Source: Cellvibrio sp. OA-2007 (lineage in GTDB: Bacteria > Pseudomonadota > Gammaproteobacteria > Pseudomonadales > Cellvibrionaceae). Taken from it: 41,865 bases of DNA. How positions within the stretch are numbered: the stretch's first letter is position 1; each line of letters begins with the position of its first letter. The notes below the pieces were generated by a model that saw only the letters and a list, made by a program, of their open reading frames with translations, had not been told where the DNA came from and searched no databases. Below, in pieces: positions 1-8,822 of this stretch. The translations under genes and the position numbers were made by a program. Location: contig NZ_BBUL01000076.1 in NCBI RefSeq assembly GCF_000953825.1, positions 1-41,865 on the forward strand, in the 5' to 3' direction.

Positions 1-3000
1 ACGCTGGCAAGGCACCGCCACCAGCAAGTTGTGCGCTGTAGGTGAGCGTATCGCCAACATCCGGATCGGCAAATGTATTAGCGGCAAATTGAAAACTAAA
101 CGCGGCATCTTCAGTAGCGTTTTGATTGGGAATTGCATTGGCGACCGTGGGCGCATCGTTAGTGTTGGCGACGACAATATCGAAGGTGTCAGTTACTGTG
201 CCGCCATTGCCATCATTGGCGATTACATCGATTGATACAGTGCCAACAAAGGCATTAGTTGGTGTGCCGCTAAACGTGCGTGTCGCTGCATCAAAACTTA
301 ACCACGCGGGTAATGCCCCGCCACCGGCGAGTTGCGCACTGTAAGTGAGCGTATCGCCAACGTCAGAATCGGCAAATGTATTAGCGGCAAATTGAAAACT
401 AAACGCGGCATCTTCGGTGGCGTTTTGATTGGGAATTGCATTGGCAACCGTGGGGGCATCGTTAATAGGGTTAACGGTAATATTGACAGTATCTGTATCA
501 CTCAAGGCGCCGCCAGTGCCGGTATTGCCCAAATCATTGGTGGTGATACTCAGTGTTTCTGCACCCGAATAACCATTGTCAGGCGTGTAATAAAGCGTGG
601 ACAAGGCATTATTGATATTCGCAACTGTGCCGGTAAACACCATACTTCTGTCTGCTAAACCAATTCCAGTAGAGAAGGTTAAACCCGCAACGCTCGACAG
701 GGACAATATGCCATGGGCAACCGAGATACTGACCTGAACACTACTTCCACCTGCATCGACATCGGTAATTTGAATTTGATTGCCGTTACCTGCACTAAAA
801 ATCAAATCAGTATCTTCGCTAGTGACTTGCGCACCCGGTACTGTGTTGACCGGCGCATCATTCACAGCAGTGATATTGACGGTAAAACTATCGTTACCAG
901 ACAAGCTGCCATCGCTGGCGGTCATGGTGACCACATCTGTCGCAACCGGGGTATTGCCCGACAAGCGATAAGTTAACGTTCCGCCGTTATTGCCCGCAAA
1001 TAAATCATTGAGCTGTGCCGCTGTACCGCTGAGCACCAAGGTTTTGGTATTAACCCCCGAAACAATCACAACCCCCGTAGTACCTACAGTGGCTGCCAAA
1101 TTACTGTTACTCCATTGCGCAGCCAAGGTCACGGTCAAACTGTCACCATCATCGTCCGCTACCGTAATACCTGTGCCGTGCAGGTTCATCCATGTCTGTT
1201 CGTTAACGTAGTAATCCGTTGGCGTCACCGTGACTGTGGGCGCGTCATTGGTATTGATAACCGTCAGATTAAAGGTATCTGTCACTGTTCCGCCATTGCC
1301 GTCACTGGCAATCACATCAATCGAGATAGTGCCCACATGAGCATTAAGTGGAGTGCCTGAAAAAGTGCGTGTGCCTGCGTTAAAACTCAACCAAGAAGGC
1401 AGCGCCCCTCCTCCCGTGAGCTGAACCGAATAGCTCAGAGTATCGCCCACATCCTGATCGGCAAAGGTATTGGCAGCAAACTGAAAGTTAAAAGCAGCGT
1501 CTTCATTCGCGTTTTGATCGGGAATGGGGTTGGCTACTGTGGGCGCATCATTGGTATTGATGACCGTGATATCAAAGGTATCCGTGACCGTACCGCCATT
1601 GCCGTCGTTGGCGATCACATCAATCGACACAGTTCCCACATGGGCATTGAGTGGTGTACCTGAAAAGGTTCGCGTCGCCGCATCAAAACTTAACCATGCA
1701 GGCAAGGCGCCGCCACCGGCCAACTGTGCGGTGTAGGTCAAGGTATTGCCTACATCCACATCATTAAACACATTATTGGCAAAGGTAAAGTTAAACGCAG
1801 AGTCTTCAGTGGCAGTTTGATTGGGAATGGGGTTGGCTACTGTGGGCGCATCGTTAGTATTGGCGATGACCAGATCAAAAGTATCCGTTGCTGGCGTACC
1901 GCCTTGGCCATCATCCGCCGTTACCTTGATAGATATAGTGCCTACATCGGCATTGATTGGCGTGCCCGAGAAGGTGCGTGTGGCCGCATTAAAATTTAGC
2001 CATCCCGGTAACGCGCTGCCATCGGCCATGGTGGCGGTGTAGGTGAGCGTATCGCCCACGTCTATATCGTTAAAGGTGTTGGACGCGAATTGAAAATTAA
2101 AGGCGGCGTCTTCTGTGGCAGTTTGATTGGGGATGGGGTTAGCCAGTGTTGGATTATTGTTGGCGCCACTGGACACCTGAAAAGCCACATCCCGCCCTGT
2201 ATCCGCTACACCGGTACTGCTGTGAAAGGAGCCGTTGGCGTAAACATCGGCATTGTGAATCGCCGCCTTCACCTGCCCGTCATTGCTGCTGGATTCAATA
2301 CGAATAAAGTAGAGCTGATTGTCGGTGAGTACCGTACCGGTAAAGTTCAGCGCCTTCCACGCCAGCGTGGTGCCTATGTCGGCCGATGAAACAGTGGCAG
2401 AACCTACTACCGTACCGTTATAGGCGCCCGACAACAAAGTCACCGTGATGGTTTGCGCGGCAGCACTGGGGTCTTTCACCAGTTGCAACACAATTGAATC
2501 TACGGTGTACGTCGCCCCTACACTGTCGTGGAAGAAGCTTTGAAAGAAAGGAACACCGGCTGTAATGATCTGGGTATCGGTCGATGGGCCAGAGGTTTCA
2601 TAAACTTGGTTAGAAGAGCCAACGTTGTTTACTTGCAGATCAAAAAAATCAGAGACGGTGGTAGTACCATCGTTAGCGATAACTTCGATGGTGATATTGC
2701 CCACATCGCCATTAGAGGGAGTTCCACTAAAGGTGCGAGTATTGCCATCAAAGGTTAACCAACCGGGCAGCGGCGCACCACCGGGAATTTGCGCCGTGTA
2801 AGTCAGGGTATCGCCTACATCCTGATCGTTAAAAGTATTGATCGGGAAGGTGTAGTTATAAAACTGGTTTTCGGTAGCTGTTTGATTGGGGATTTGATTG
2901 GCTACCGTAGGTGCATCGTTGGTGTTGGCAATCGCAATATCAAAGTTATCCGATACCGTCGCTCCCGCGCTGTCAGTCGCAATCACCTTGATTGAAAGCG

Positions 3001-3530
3001 TGCCTACATCCGCATTGGCCGGGGTGCCCGAAAAAGTGCGCGTTGCTGAATCAAAGTTCAACCAACCTGGCAGTGCGCCGCCACCGGCAAGCTCGGCAGT
3101 GTAGGTAAAGCTATTGCCAACATCGCCATCGCCAAACGTATTGGCGGGAAAACTGTAGCTAAAGGCGCTGTCTTCCGTCGCGTTTTGGTTGGGAATGGGA
3201 ATATTCACAAAAGGCAAATCGTTGACGTTGTTGATCGTCAAATCAAAGGTATCTTCCGCTGTTCCGCCTTGGCCATCATTTGCAGTGACTTTGATACTTA
3301 TGGTGCCTATATCGCCATCATCCGGCACACCGCTGAAGGTTCTCGTACCGGCGTTAAAAAATAACCACGCCGGTAATGGATTGCCGTTAGCAAGAGTCGC
3401 TGTGTAACTCAGTGTATCTCCATCAACATCATTAAATGTGTTGATGGGAAAGGTGTAGCTATACAAGGCTTCTTCATTGGTTGACTGATTGGGTATAGGG
3501 TTGGCAACCGTAGGGGCATCATTAATCGCT
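1..3530 (-). repeat. Tandem ~300-bp coding repeats (He_PIG domains) inside the giant gene
   Basis: Eight units of about 300 bp are visible in three blocks: about 1-470 (two, the first cut by the edge), 1240-2150 (three) and 2640-3530 (three). The two leftmost units are nearly identical at DNA level: about 31-150 matches 331-450 at a spacing of exactly 300 bases with only scattered changes. Older-looking units to the right are more diverged. Such repeats recombine and collapse in assemblies, which may explain why the window ends here. Confidence 0.85.
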
Positions 3531-5467
3531 GTAACATTGATTGCGACAGTATCTGTGTCTGTAGCATCGTTATCGCCAGTTCTGCCTGCCCCCTTGTCAT
3601 TGGTGGTTATAGTGAATGTATCTGCTCCCACGTAATTAGCGCCAGGAGTGTAATTCACCGTTGCAGCAAGCGTTGCATTAACCTGCGATAAAGTCCCCGT
3701 TAAGGTCACACTACCTGTGCCGCTACCCACGATAACCGCCGAACCACCACTAACGTTTAGCACACCATGATTGACCGTTAATACAACTTCTATATCCCAT
3801 AGGTCATAGTCATCAATATCACTGATACTGACCCCAGTAATAGCAACCGCTGTATCCTCTGGCGTCACTACTGGGCCTGCAGGAACCGTATTGACCGGAG
3901 CATCATTTACATAACTTACATCAATCGTCAGTGTGTTCGGGGTAGGGTCTGTATTATCACCGCCACCGCTATCGCGCACCTGAAAGCCTATCTGAGCATA
4001 GTTGGTGGCGTTTTCATTGGGCGCAGGTGTGAAAACTAATTTTCCGGCGTTTATATCCGCTATTGAAATGAATTGATTTTGGGTAACAGAGCCACTTCCA
4101 GTAAGACTTAAGCTGCCAGCAGCCGGCAAGCTACTAATCACAACCCCAGTAAAACTATGTCCATCAACATCGCTAAAACCGAAGTTGGCTGCGGTTAATG
4201 CAAGCGGCGTGTCTTCTTGAGTATCTATCGCCCAATTGAACCCTTGCGGAGGTGTATTGCCAACATCTATCAGCGCGATCGCCATATCCTTGGTGGAATC
4301 ACCCGAATTATTAACAACAAATTCGCTCGCAATCACATTGCTATTGATATAGCCAATACCGACAAGATTATCGGCACCATCATTGGTTTTAAACTCTACC
4401 CAATACACCGTATAGGCATTAAAAGTCGTGTGCGTAAAGTCAAAATTGACCCAGCCAAGCGAGCCGCCAAGGCTAGCTGTAGTAACGGATGCAGTGGCAA
4501 TTGCGGGGCCATTATAGGTGGCCTCATGGACAATCATCTGCACGCTGGTGGAGCTGGTGCCGTGGTTAGCCAGCATGACTTGGATGCGATCGACCGTTTG
4601 CGTTGAGGTTAATTGCACCCCCTGCATAACTGTGCCGCCAGCAGAAATGATCTGCTCGTTGGTAGCTACGCCCGAATAGAGATGTGTGACATCCGCCAAG
4701 ACGCCCTGCCATTGCATGCTCTGATTGCCGTCAAACAGGGTTTTGGCCTCAATGACACCGACTTTTTCCTCCAGATCCCAGTCGGCACCGGCGCGCCCAT
4801 TACCGCTTAGATCACTACTCGCCGCTATATCAGCACCAGTCAAATCGCTCAGCTGGCGCAACAAGTTAATACCACTTTGATTAGCCGCCAAATCACAACC
4901 GTACAGCAGAATATCGGCGTCTTCACCCAGCGCTGTTTTCCATGCGGCCAATTGTTGCGCGTATTGGCTGATATTATTTTCGTTAACCACTTGGTTGCCG
5001 AGCTGGAGATTGCCAGCCACGCCATGGGAAATTACATGTATGGCAGAAATGCCGCTGGCGCCAGCAAGATAATCACTGATCTGGGCAATGCCATCTTTAG
5101 TTGCATCGATATAGATAATGGCGGTGGAATTGGCATCGGTGTGGCTGCGAATATCGTCAACCAAAGTCTGGTAGTTAGCAACTCCGGTATCCACAAAGAC
5201 TAGTGTGGTAACAGTAGATTGCACGCTGGGGGCGATATCCGCTTGGGAATCAATATCAAAATCGGGCTCGAGCCCTTGGCTCTCCATCATCGATGGGGTA
5301 TCTGGCATATAGATACTGACCAGATCGAGCTGTTCTGCAGCCTGGGTCAAAGACTGCCCATCAGCATGACCGTCGTCAAAAACGGCAATGTCTGCAGTGG
5401 CAGAAAACAATAATCTCGGCTCTAAGGCTTCAATTAAAGGACGACGGTGACGCGTAGCTTTGGACAT
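1..5467 (-). CDS. Giant LEPR-XLL / DUF4347 surface protein with Ig/cadherin-like repeats (partial, C-terminus beyond left edge)
   Basis: One open frame runs on the minus strand from an ATG at 5467 to the window edge with no stop, so at least 1822 residues. Residues about 9-23 carry the LEPR-XLL motif (LIEALEPRLLFSA). Residues about 85-250 match DUF4347, with SHG (His148) and YGCD (Cys191). A beta-sandwich-like module follows (about 258-380); a related one recurs at about 947-1102. The rest is cadherin/VCBS-like domains and eight putative-Ig (He_PIG) repeats of about 100 residues with the pattern ANPIPNQTATEDAAF...PAWLSFDAATRTFSGTP. There is no Sec signal peptide; proteins of this type are thought to be exported by type I-like routes. 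An in-frame ATG at 5545 preceded by AAAGG would add 26 residues, but LEPR-XLL proteins usually start just before the basic stretch, so I prefer 5467. Function is unknown; a surface adhesin is an inference. Confidence 0.88.
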   Translation of the reverse strand, partial: MSKATRHRRPLIEALEPRLLFSATADIAVFDDGHADGQSLTQAAEQLDLVSIYMPDTPSMMESQGLEPDFDIDSQADIAPSVQSTVTTLVFVDTGVANYQTLVDDIRSHTDANSTAIIYIDATKDGIAQISDYLAGASGISAIHVISHGVAGNLQLGNQVVNENNISQYAQQLAAWKTALGEDADILLYGCDLAANQSGINLLRQLSDLTGADIAASSDLSGNGRAGADWDLEEKVGVIEAKTLFDGNQSMQWQGVLADVTHLYSGVATNEQIISAGGTVMQGVQLTSTQTVDRIQVMLANHGTSSTSVQMIVHEATYNGPAIATASVTTASLGGSLGWVNFDFTHTTFNAYTVYWVEFKTNDGADNLVGIGYINSNVIASEFVVNNSGDSTKDMAIALIDVGNTPPQGFNWAIDTQEDTPLALTAANFGFSDVDGHSFTGVVISSLPAAGSLSLTGSGSVTQNQFISIADINAGKLVFTPAPNENATNYAQIGFQVRDSGGGDNTDPTPNTLTIDVSYVNDAPVNTVPAGPVVTPEDTAVAITGVSISDIDDYDLWDIEVVLTVNHGVLNVSGGSAVIVGSGTGSVTLTGTLSQVNATLAATVNYTPGANYVGADTFTITTNDKGAGRTGDNDATDTDTVAINVTAINDAPTVANPIPNQSTNEEALYSYTFPINTFNDVDGDTLSYTATLANGNPLPAWLFFNAGTRTFSGVPDDGDIGTISIKVTANDGQGGTAEDTFDLTINNVNDLPFVNIPIPNQNATEDSAFSYSFPANTFGDGDVGNSFTYTAELAGGGALPGWLNFDSATRTFSGTPANADVGTLSIKVIATDSAGATVSDNFDIAIANTNDAPTVANQIPNQTATENQFYNYTFPINTFNDQDVGDTLTYTAQIPGGAPLPGWLTFDGNTRTFSGTPSNGDVGNITIEVIANDGTTTVSDFFDLQVNNVGSSNQVYETSGPSTDTQIITAGVPFFQSFFHDSVGATYTVDSIVLQLVKDPSAAAQTITVTLLSGAYNGTVVGSATVSSADIGTTLAWKALNFTGTVLTDNQLYFIRIESSSNDGQVKAAIHNADVYANGSFHSSTGVADTGRDVAFQVSSGANNNPTLANPIPNQTATEDAAFNFQFASNTFNDIDVGDTLTYTATMADGSALPGWLNFNAATRTFSGTPINADVGTISIKVTADDGQGGTPATDTFDLVIANTNDAPTVANPIPNQTATEDSAFNFTFANNVFNDVDVGNTLTYTAQLAGGGALPAWLSFDAATRTFSGTPLNAHVGTVSIDVIANDGNGGTVTDTFDITVINTNDAPTVANPIPDQNANEDAAFNFQFAANTFADQDVGDTLSYSVQLTGGGALPSWLSFNAGTRTFSGTPLNAHVGTISIDVIASDGNGGTVTDTFNLTVINTNDAPTVTVTPTDYYVNEQTWMNLHGTGITVADDDGDSLTVTLAAQWSNSNLAATVGTTGVVIVSGVNTKTLVLSGTAAQLNDLFAGNNGGTLTYRLSGNTPVATDVVTMTASDGSLSGNDSFTVNITAVNDAPVNTVPGAQVTSEDTDLIFSAGNGNQIQITDVDAGGSSVQVSISVAHGILSLSSVAGLTFSTGIGLADRSMVFTGTVANINNALSTLYYTPDNGYSGAETLSITTNDLGNTGTGGALSDTDTVNITVNPINDAPTVANAIPNQNATEDAAFSFQFAANTFADSDVGDTLTYSAQLAGGGALPAWLSFDAATRTFSGTPTNAFVGTVSIDVIANDGNGGTVTDTFDIVVANTNDAPTVANAIPNQNATEDAAFSFQFAANTFADPDVGDTLTYSAQLAGGGALPA

Positions 5468-5709
5468 GGGCAAAAACGTCTCAAAATCTGTATCCCCGCC
5501 CAGGGCAATACAGACAAGGTTTAAGGCTGGGGGAAACCGTGGCATCCTTTAGAATTATGCGCTCCAGCCTAATTACTCTGCAGGCTTAACCTGCAATAAG
5601 CTTAAAAAACATACTGACTTATTATTTTGGCACATTTTTCAACTTTAACACTGCCTCATACAAAATAATCTAGCCTCTCGCTGCAGTGCTACAGAAAGTA
5701 GTAAGCACA
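5468..5709 (-). promoter_or_regulatory. Leader region of the giant gene, with a stem-loop/palindrome
   Basis: This gap separates the giant gene from the upstream adaptor gene on the same strand, so the giant gene may have its own promoter. A palindrome TGCAGG-CTTAA-CCTGCA lies at 5579-5595, about 110 bases before the preferred ATG. It has no T-run, so it is more likely an operator or RNA hairpin than a terminator. The region is AT-rich, but I see no convincing -35/-10 pair. Confidence 0.35.
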
Positions 5710-6558
5710 TCAAGGCAAATTGCGCGTATCGAGCAAATTCAAAGTAACGCCATCAAAGCTCACCCGGCATTTCAGGCCGCTGGGTAAGCGATTGCCGGGG
5801 TTGGCAAATTCCAATCGAATACCAAAGGTATTACTCGGCCCGTCAATAACCTGATCGACCAGTGTCACCTCTGCTGTATAACTGTGATCGACAGCACCCA
5901 ATTCCGGCTGCACTTTGGCTGTCATGCCAGCTTTTACCTTTCCGTAAAGACTGGCAGGCGCAAAAACCTCTACTCGCAGCGGGTTTAGCTGCGCCAACTT
6001 GAGCACCGGTTCAAAATCAATGTGTTCGCCCGGTTCTTTGAGGCGCTCCACAACCACACCATCGATGGGACTAACCAATGTTCTCCGCTGCAAATCGGCC
6101 AGCGCGCGCTTGTGCTCCAGTTCGGCTTGACGTTTGCGATCCAGCGCCTGCTGCAACTGCTGCTGTGCTATGGCGTGCTCGGTTTTAAGTTTATCCAGCT
6201 CGGAAAAAGAGGCCGCTTTTTTCTCATAGAGATCTTTTACCCGCGCCAGCGAGCGAGTACTAAACTCCAGCGCCAACTGCTGTGCTTGCACATCGCTGGT
6301 CAACTCAGCTTGGACACGGCGCAACTCGGCCGTTGCCGCCTCCAGCCCAGCGTCCAAGCGGGCTACTACATCGCCCTTTTTGACCTTGTCATTTTTATCA
6401 ACCAAAACCTCACTGATAACACCTTCAACTGCGCTACTCATCTCCACCACAACGGAGGGTTCAATCCGGCAATTGAGTTGCGCTGGCTCCTGTGTTTGCG
6501 CCAACGCTTCACTGCCACACAAGGCAACTAACAGTGAAAAACCAGACAATTTATGCAT
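5710..6558 (-). CDS. HlyD/RND-type periplasmic adaptor (membrane fusion protein)
   Basis: A 282-residue protein with an N-terminal signal-like hydrophobic segment ending near ALAQ (about residue 21). It then has the periplasmic adaptor layout: a lipoyl half-motif (VEGVISEVLVDKNDKVKKGDVVARLD, about residues 43-69), a coiled-coil hairpin (about 75-155), the second lipoyl half (SPIDGVVVERLKEPGEHI, about 163-180) and a beta-barrel domain to the end. Adaptors of this kind bridge an inner-membrane exporter and an outer-membrane channel. It is shorter than typical HlyD (about 400 residues) and lacks an obvious transmembrane anchor. It is the third of three same-strand genes (91 bases after the M50 gene) and precedes the giant surface-protein gene, so a role in that protein's export is inferred. 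No ABC transporter or TolC is present in the window. Confidence 0.85.
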   Translation of the reverse strand: MHKLSGFSLLVALCGSEALAQTQEPAQLNCRIEPSVVVEMSSAVEGVISEVLVDKNDKVKKGDVVARLDAGLEAATAELRRVQAELTSDVQAQQLALEFSTRSLARVKDLYEKKAASFSELDKLKTEHAIAQQQLQQALDRKRQAELEHKRALADLQRRTLVSPIDGVVVERLKEPGEHIDFEPVLKLAQLNPLRVEVFAPASLYGKVKAGMTAKVQPELGAVDHSYTAEVTLVDQVIDGPSNTFGIRLEFANPGNRLPSGLKCRVSFDGVTLNLLDTRNLP

Positions 6559-6649
6559 GTTGAATCCGCTATAAAAACATAAGGCGCCCTAAAATTTAGT
6601 GGCGCTATAAAATACAATTCGCTTATTACTATAGTGTAAAAAAAACGCG

Positions 6650-8815
6650 TTACGAAAAATGACGGATAAAAAGTTGCTGCAACCTGCGATACCACTGCAC
6701 TGCCATAGGCTCAGCTGGGTGCTGAAAACGCACATAAGCGCGTTCACCATAATGGCCAGATTGCACAAAATCGTGCAGGGTTAAATCGAGCAAAAACACT
6801 TTTTCCTTTACTCTTGTACCGGACGGATTAGTCGCATCTACCGCCAAACGCCCACCACCCAGTGCCCCCAAAATCTGACTGGGCAACTCCTGGGTTGCGA
6901 TTGGAACCTCTTGCATCAAGTCTGCCTCAATATTGCGCAAGGGATCGCTGGCAAATTTGACCCGGACCCCTTGGGTCGCCTGCCGAACCAAGCCCACCTC
7001 GTCTTGTAATAGAGCTGCACGCACCCGCACCCGATCTGGTTTTTCAATCAGCGCAAATTCATCGCCCTGCCGTAAAAAACTACCCGGTAAATGATGCTGG
7101 CGATTAATCCGGAAAACCCCTTCAGCAGGGCTGCGCACCACCAGGTTCACCACTCGGGATTGTAAGAGCTCAATTTCCGCCTTGATGGCATTGATGTCCT
7201 GCTCAAACAATTGCGCCTGCGCGCGATCACTGACCCAAGCTTGCTGATAGCGCGCTTCGTACTCGCGCAAATGCGCCTGTTCCGTTGCAAGATTCGCGAT
7301 TAGCAAAGGGTTATCTAGCCGCACCAACTCTTGCCCCTGCCCTACTCGTTCACCATCGGCAACCAGGACTTGCACCACTTCACCGCTTGATTCCACTTTC
7401 ACTCGCGCTTCATCCGGCAGCCAAAGCACAGCCTCGGCAGTGGTTGACATAGGCATGGGTACCGCCACGAGCAAAAGAGTCACCAGCACCACACCAGCCG
7501 CAGTCACCCCCAGCGCGCGCGCGCGCGTACTAGCCAGTTGTTTGTCACGCGCCACATAATTGAGCGCTTTTAGTGCTGGCCAGAACAACTGAAAGAACAA
7601 TAACCAACAGCCAATCACCAACCCCAGTGTCGGAAAATAATTGGCCACTAACAAAATGATAAAAAACAACATAAACACGCGATAAGCAAACGCTGCGACA
7701 CTGTAACTTGTTAACAACACAGCTTCGCGGATGTTCACTGCAGGCGAAAAAATACCGCTCACACCATAGGCATAGCGGCGCAATAAATAACTAAATTGTT
7801 GATTCGCACGAGTAGCAAGGTTAGGTAAATCACACGCATCAGTCAGCAGGTGATAACCATCAAAACGCATCAATGGGTTGCCATTAAAAAACAGGGTGGA
7901 TACACCGCCGATAATAATGATGTTGTATAAAAAATCGCGCAGAAAACCACTCGGCAATTGCAACCACAACAAGAGTGCAAGCGCTGCTAAAAATAATTCT
8001 ACCGCCATGCCCGCCGCCCCAACCATTAGCCGCTGGCGCTTGGATTGAAACCCGGTCGCGGCACTGGCATCGACATAGGGCAAGGGTGTGCCCACTACAA
8101 AGACCACACCGCAATCGTTCACCTGCCCGCCCCAGACTTTGGTAAATAAACCATGGCCTAGCTCATGTAACACTTTAAAACAGGGGTAAGTTAGCCAAAG
8201 CAGAAATAAATTGGCGGGCGATAACATCCGATCCAGATGCCCCTGTGTCAGCTGCGTCCAATGCACGCCCACTTGCAAGAGCGCATAGCCAACCACTAGC
8301 AACCAAACGATTCCCATAGTGCGCGATGCCAGTAAACGCGCTAGCGGCATTAATTTGTCGAGCAGACGATCGGGATTGCCAAGCGGGATATTCCACGTGA
8401 GCGGATTCATCAACAAACGCAGCCAGCGCTGTTGTTTCTTTTGCTCGCGCCGTGCAAATAATTCCTGCGTATTGGGCGGAAGATCGCACACCAATAAATC
8501 GGCGACATGTAAATATTGCAGGAGATGAATTAAATCATCGCGCGTGGGAATCTCATCGGCGGAATGATAAAACTCAGCTTGGGCCGCCGAAGCCAACACT
8601 TGTGCTAACGAATTACGACCGTTCATCGCACTGATCAAACGCCAAGCAGAGGGCGTCAAGCGATGAAAACGACCATTGCTTTTATCCTGCAGTATGTACC
8701 AGCGCTCATTGTTGTAGTCGCGCCGCTGGATATGAATATGGCGCGGCAACGCGGGGCGCAGTGATTCAAGCCGCTGCCAAATAGGATTGTTGTTAAGAGG
8801 TTGGGGTTCACTCAT
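6650..8815 (-). CDS. PqqD-like / M50 zinc metallopeptidase / HlyD fusion membrane protein
   Basis: A 721-residue three-part protein. Residues about 25-112 resemble PqqD-like (RRE) domains (YILQDKSNGRFHRLTPSAW, then NGRNSLAQVL), which in peptide-modification systems bind leader peptides. Residues about 165-425 form a multi-spanning M50 (site-2-protease-like) core with the zinc motif HELGH at 217-221 and the second motif NPLMRFDGYH near 313-322 (candidate metal ligand Asp319). After a further transmembrane segment (about 434-453) a HlyD-like arm follows, with lipoyl halves at about 472-500 and 559-590 and a coiled coil between. Start: ATG, 7 bases after the upstream gene's stop, so probably translationally coupled. 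All expected metallopeptidase residues are present, so activity is plausible. The substrate is unknown; the neighbouring LEPR-XLL protein is the obvious candidate. A (GC)7 tract lies at 7513-7527. Confidence 0.85.
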   Translation of the reverse strand: MSEPQPLNNNPIWQRLESLRPALPRHIHIQRRDYNNERWYILQDKSNGRFHRLTPSAWRLISAMNGRNSLAQVLASAAQAEFYHSADEIPTRDDLIHLLQYLHVADLLVCDLPPNTQELFARREQKKQQRWLRLLMNPLTWNIPLGNPDRLLDKLMPLARLLASRTMGIVWLLVVGYALLQVGVHWTQLTQGHLDRMLSPANLFLLWLTYPCFKVLHELGHGLFTKVWGGQVNDCGVVFVVGTPLPYVDASAATGFQSKRQRLMVGAAGMAVELFLAALALLLWLQLPSGFLRDFLYNIIIIGGVSTLFFNGNPLMRFDGYHLLTDACDLPNLATRANQQFSYLLRRYAYGVSGIFSPAVNIREAVLLTSYSVAAFAYRVFMLFFIILLVANYFPTLGLVIGCWLLFFQLFWPALKALNYVARDKQLASTRARALGVTAAGVVLVTLLLVAVPMPMSTTAEAVLWLPDEARVKVESSGEVVQVLVADGERVGQGQELVRLDNPLLIANLATEQAHLREYEARYQQAWVSDRAQAQLFEQDINAIKAEIELLQSRVVNLVVRSPAEGVFRINRQHHLPGSFLRQGDEFALIEKPDRVRVRAALLQDEVGLVRQATQGVRVKFASDPLRNIEADLMQEVPIATQELPSQILGALGGGRLAVDATNPSGTRVKEKVFLLDLTLHDFVQSGHYGERAYVRFQHPAEPMAVQWYRRLQQLFIRHFS

Positions 8816-8822
8816 AACTGCA

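Noticed and set aside
1-3530. Regularly spaced repeats as a CRISPR array.
   Set aside because: Units are about 300 bp, contiguous and translate into Ig-like domains.
1-5413. Numerous plus-strand open frames of 60-130 codons with similar sequences.
   Set aside because: They are antisense readings of the repeated domains of the giant minus-strand gene; their similarity to each other only reflects the repeats.
6022-6531. A 169-codon plus-strand frame opposite the small HlyD adaptor.
   Set aside because: Complement of a coiled-coil coding region; composition is typical of antisense frames.
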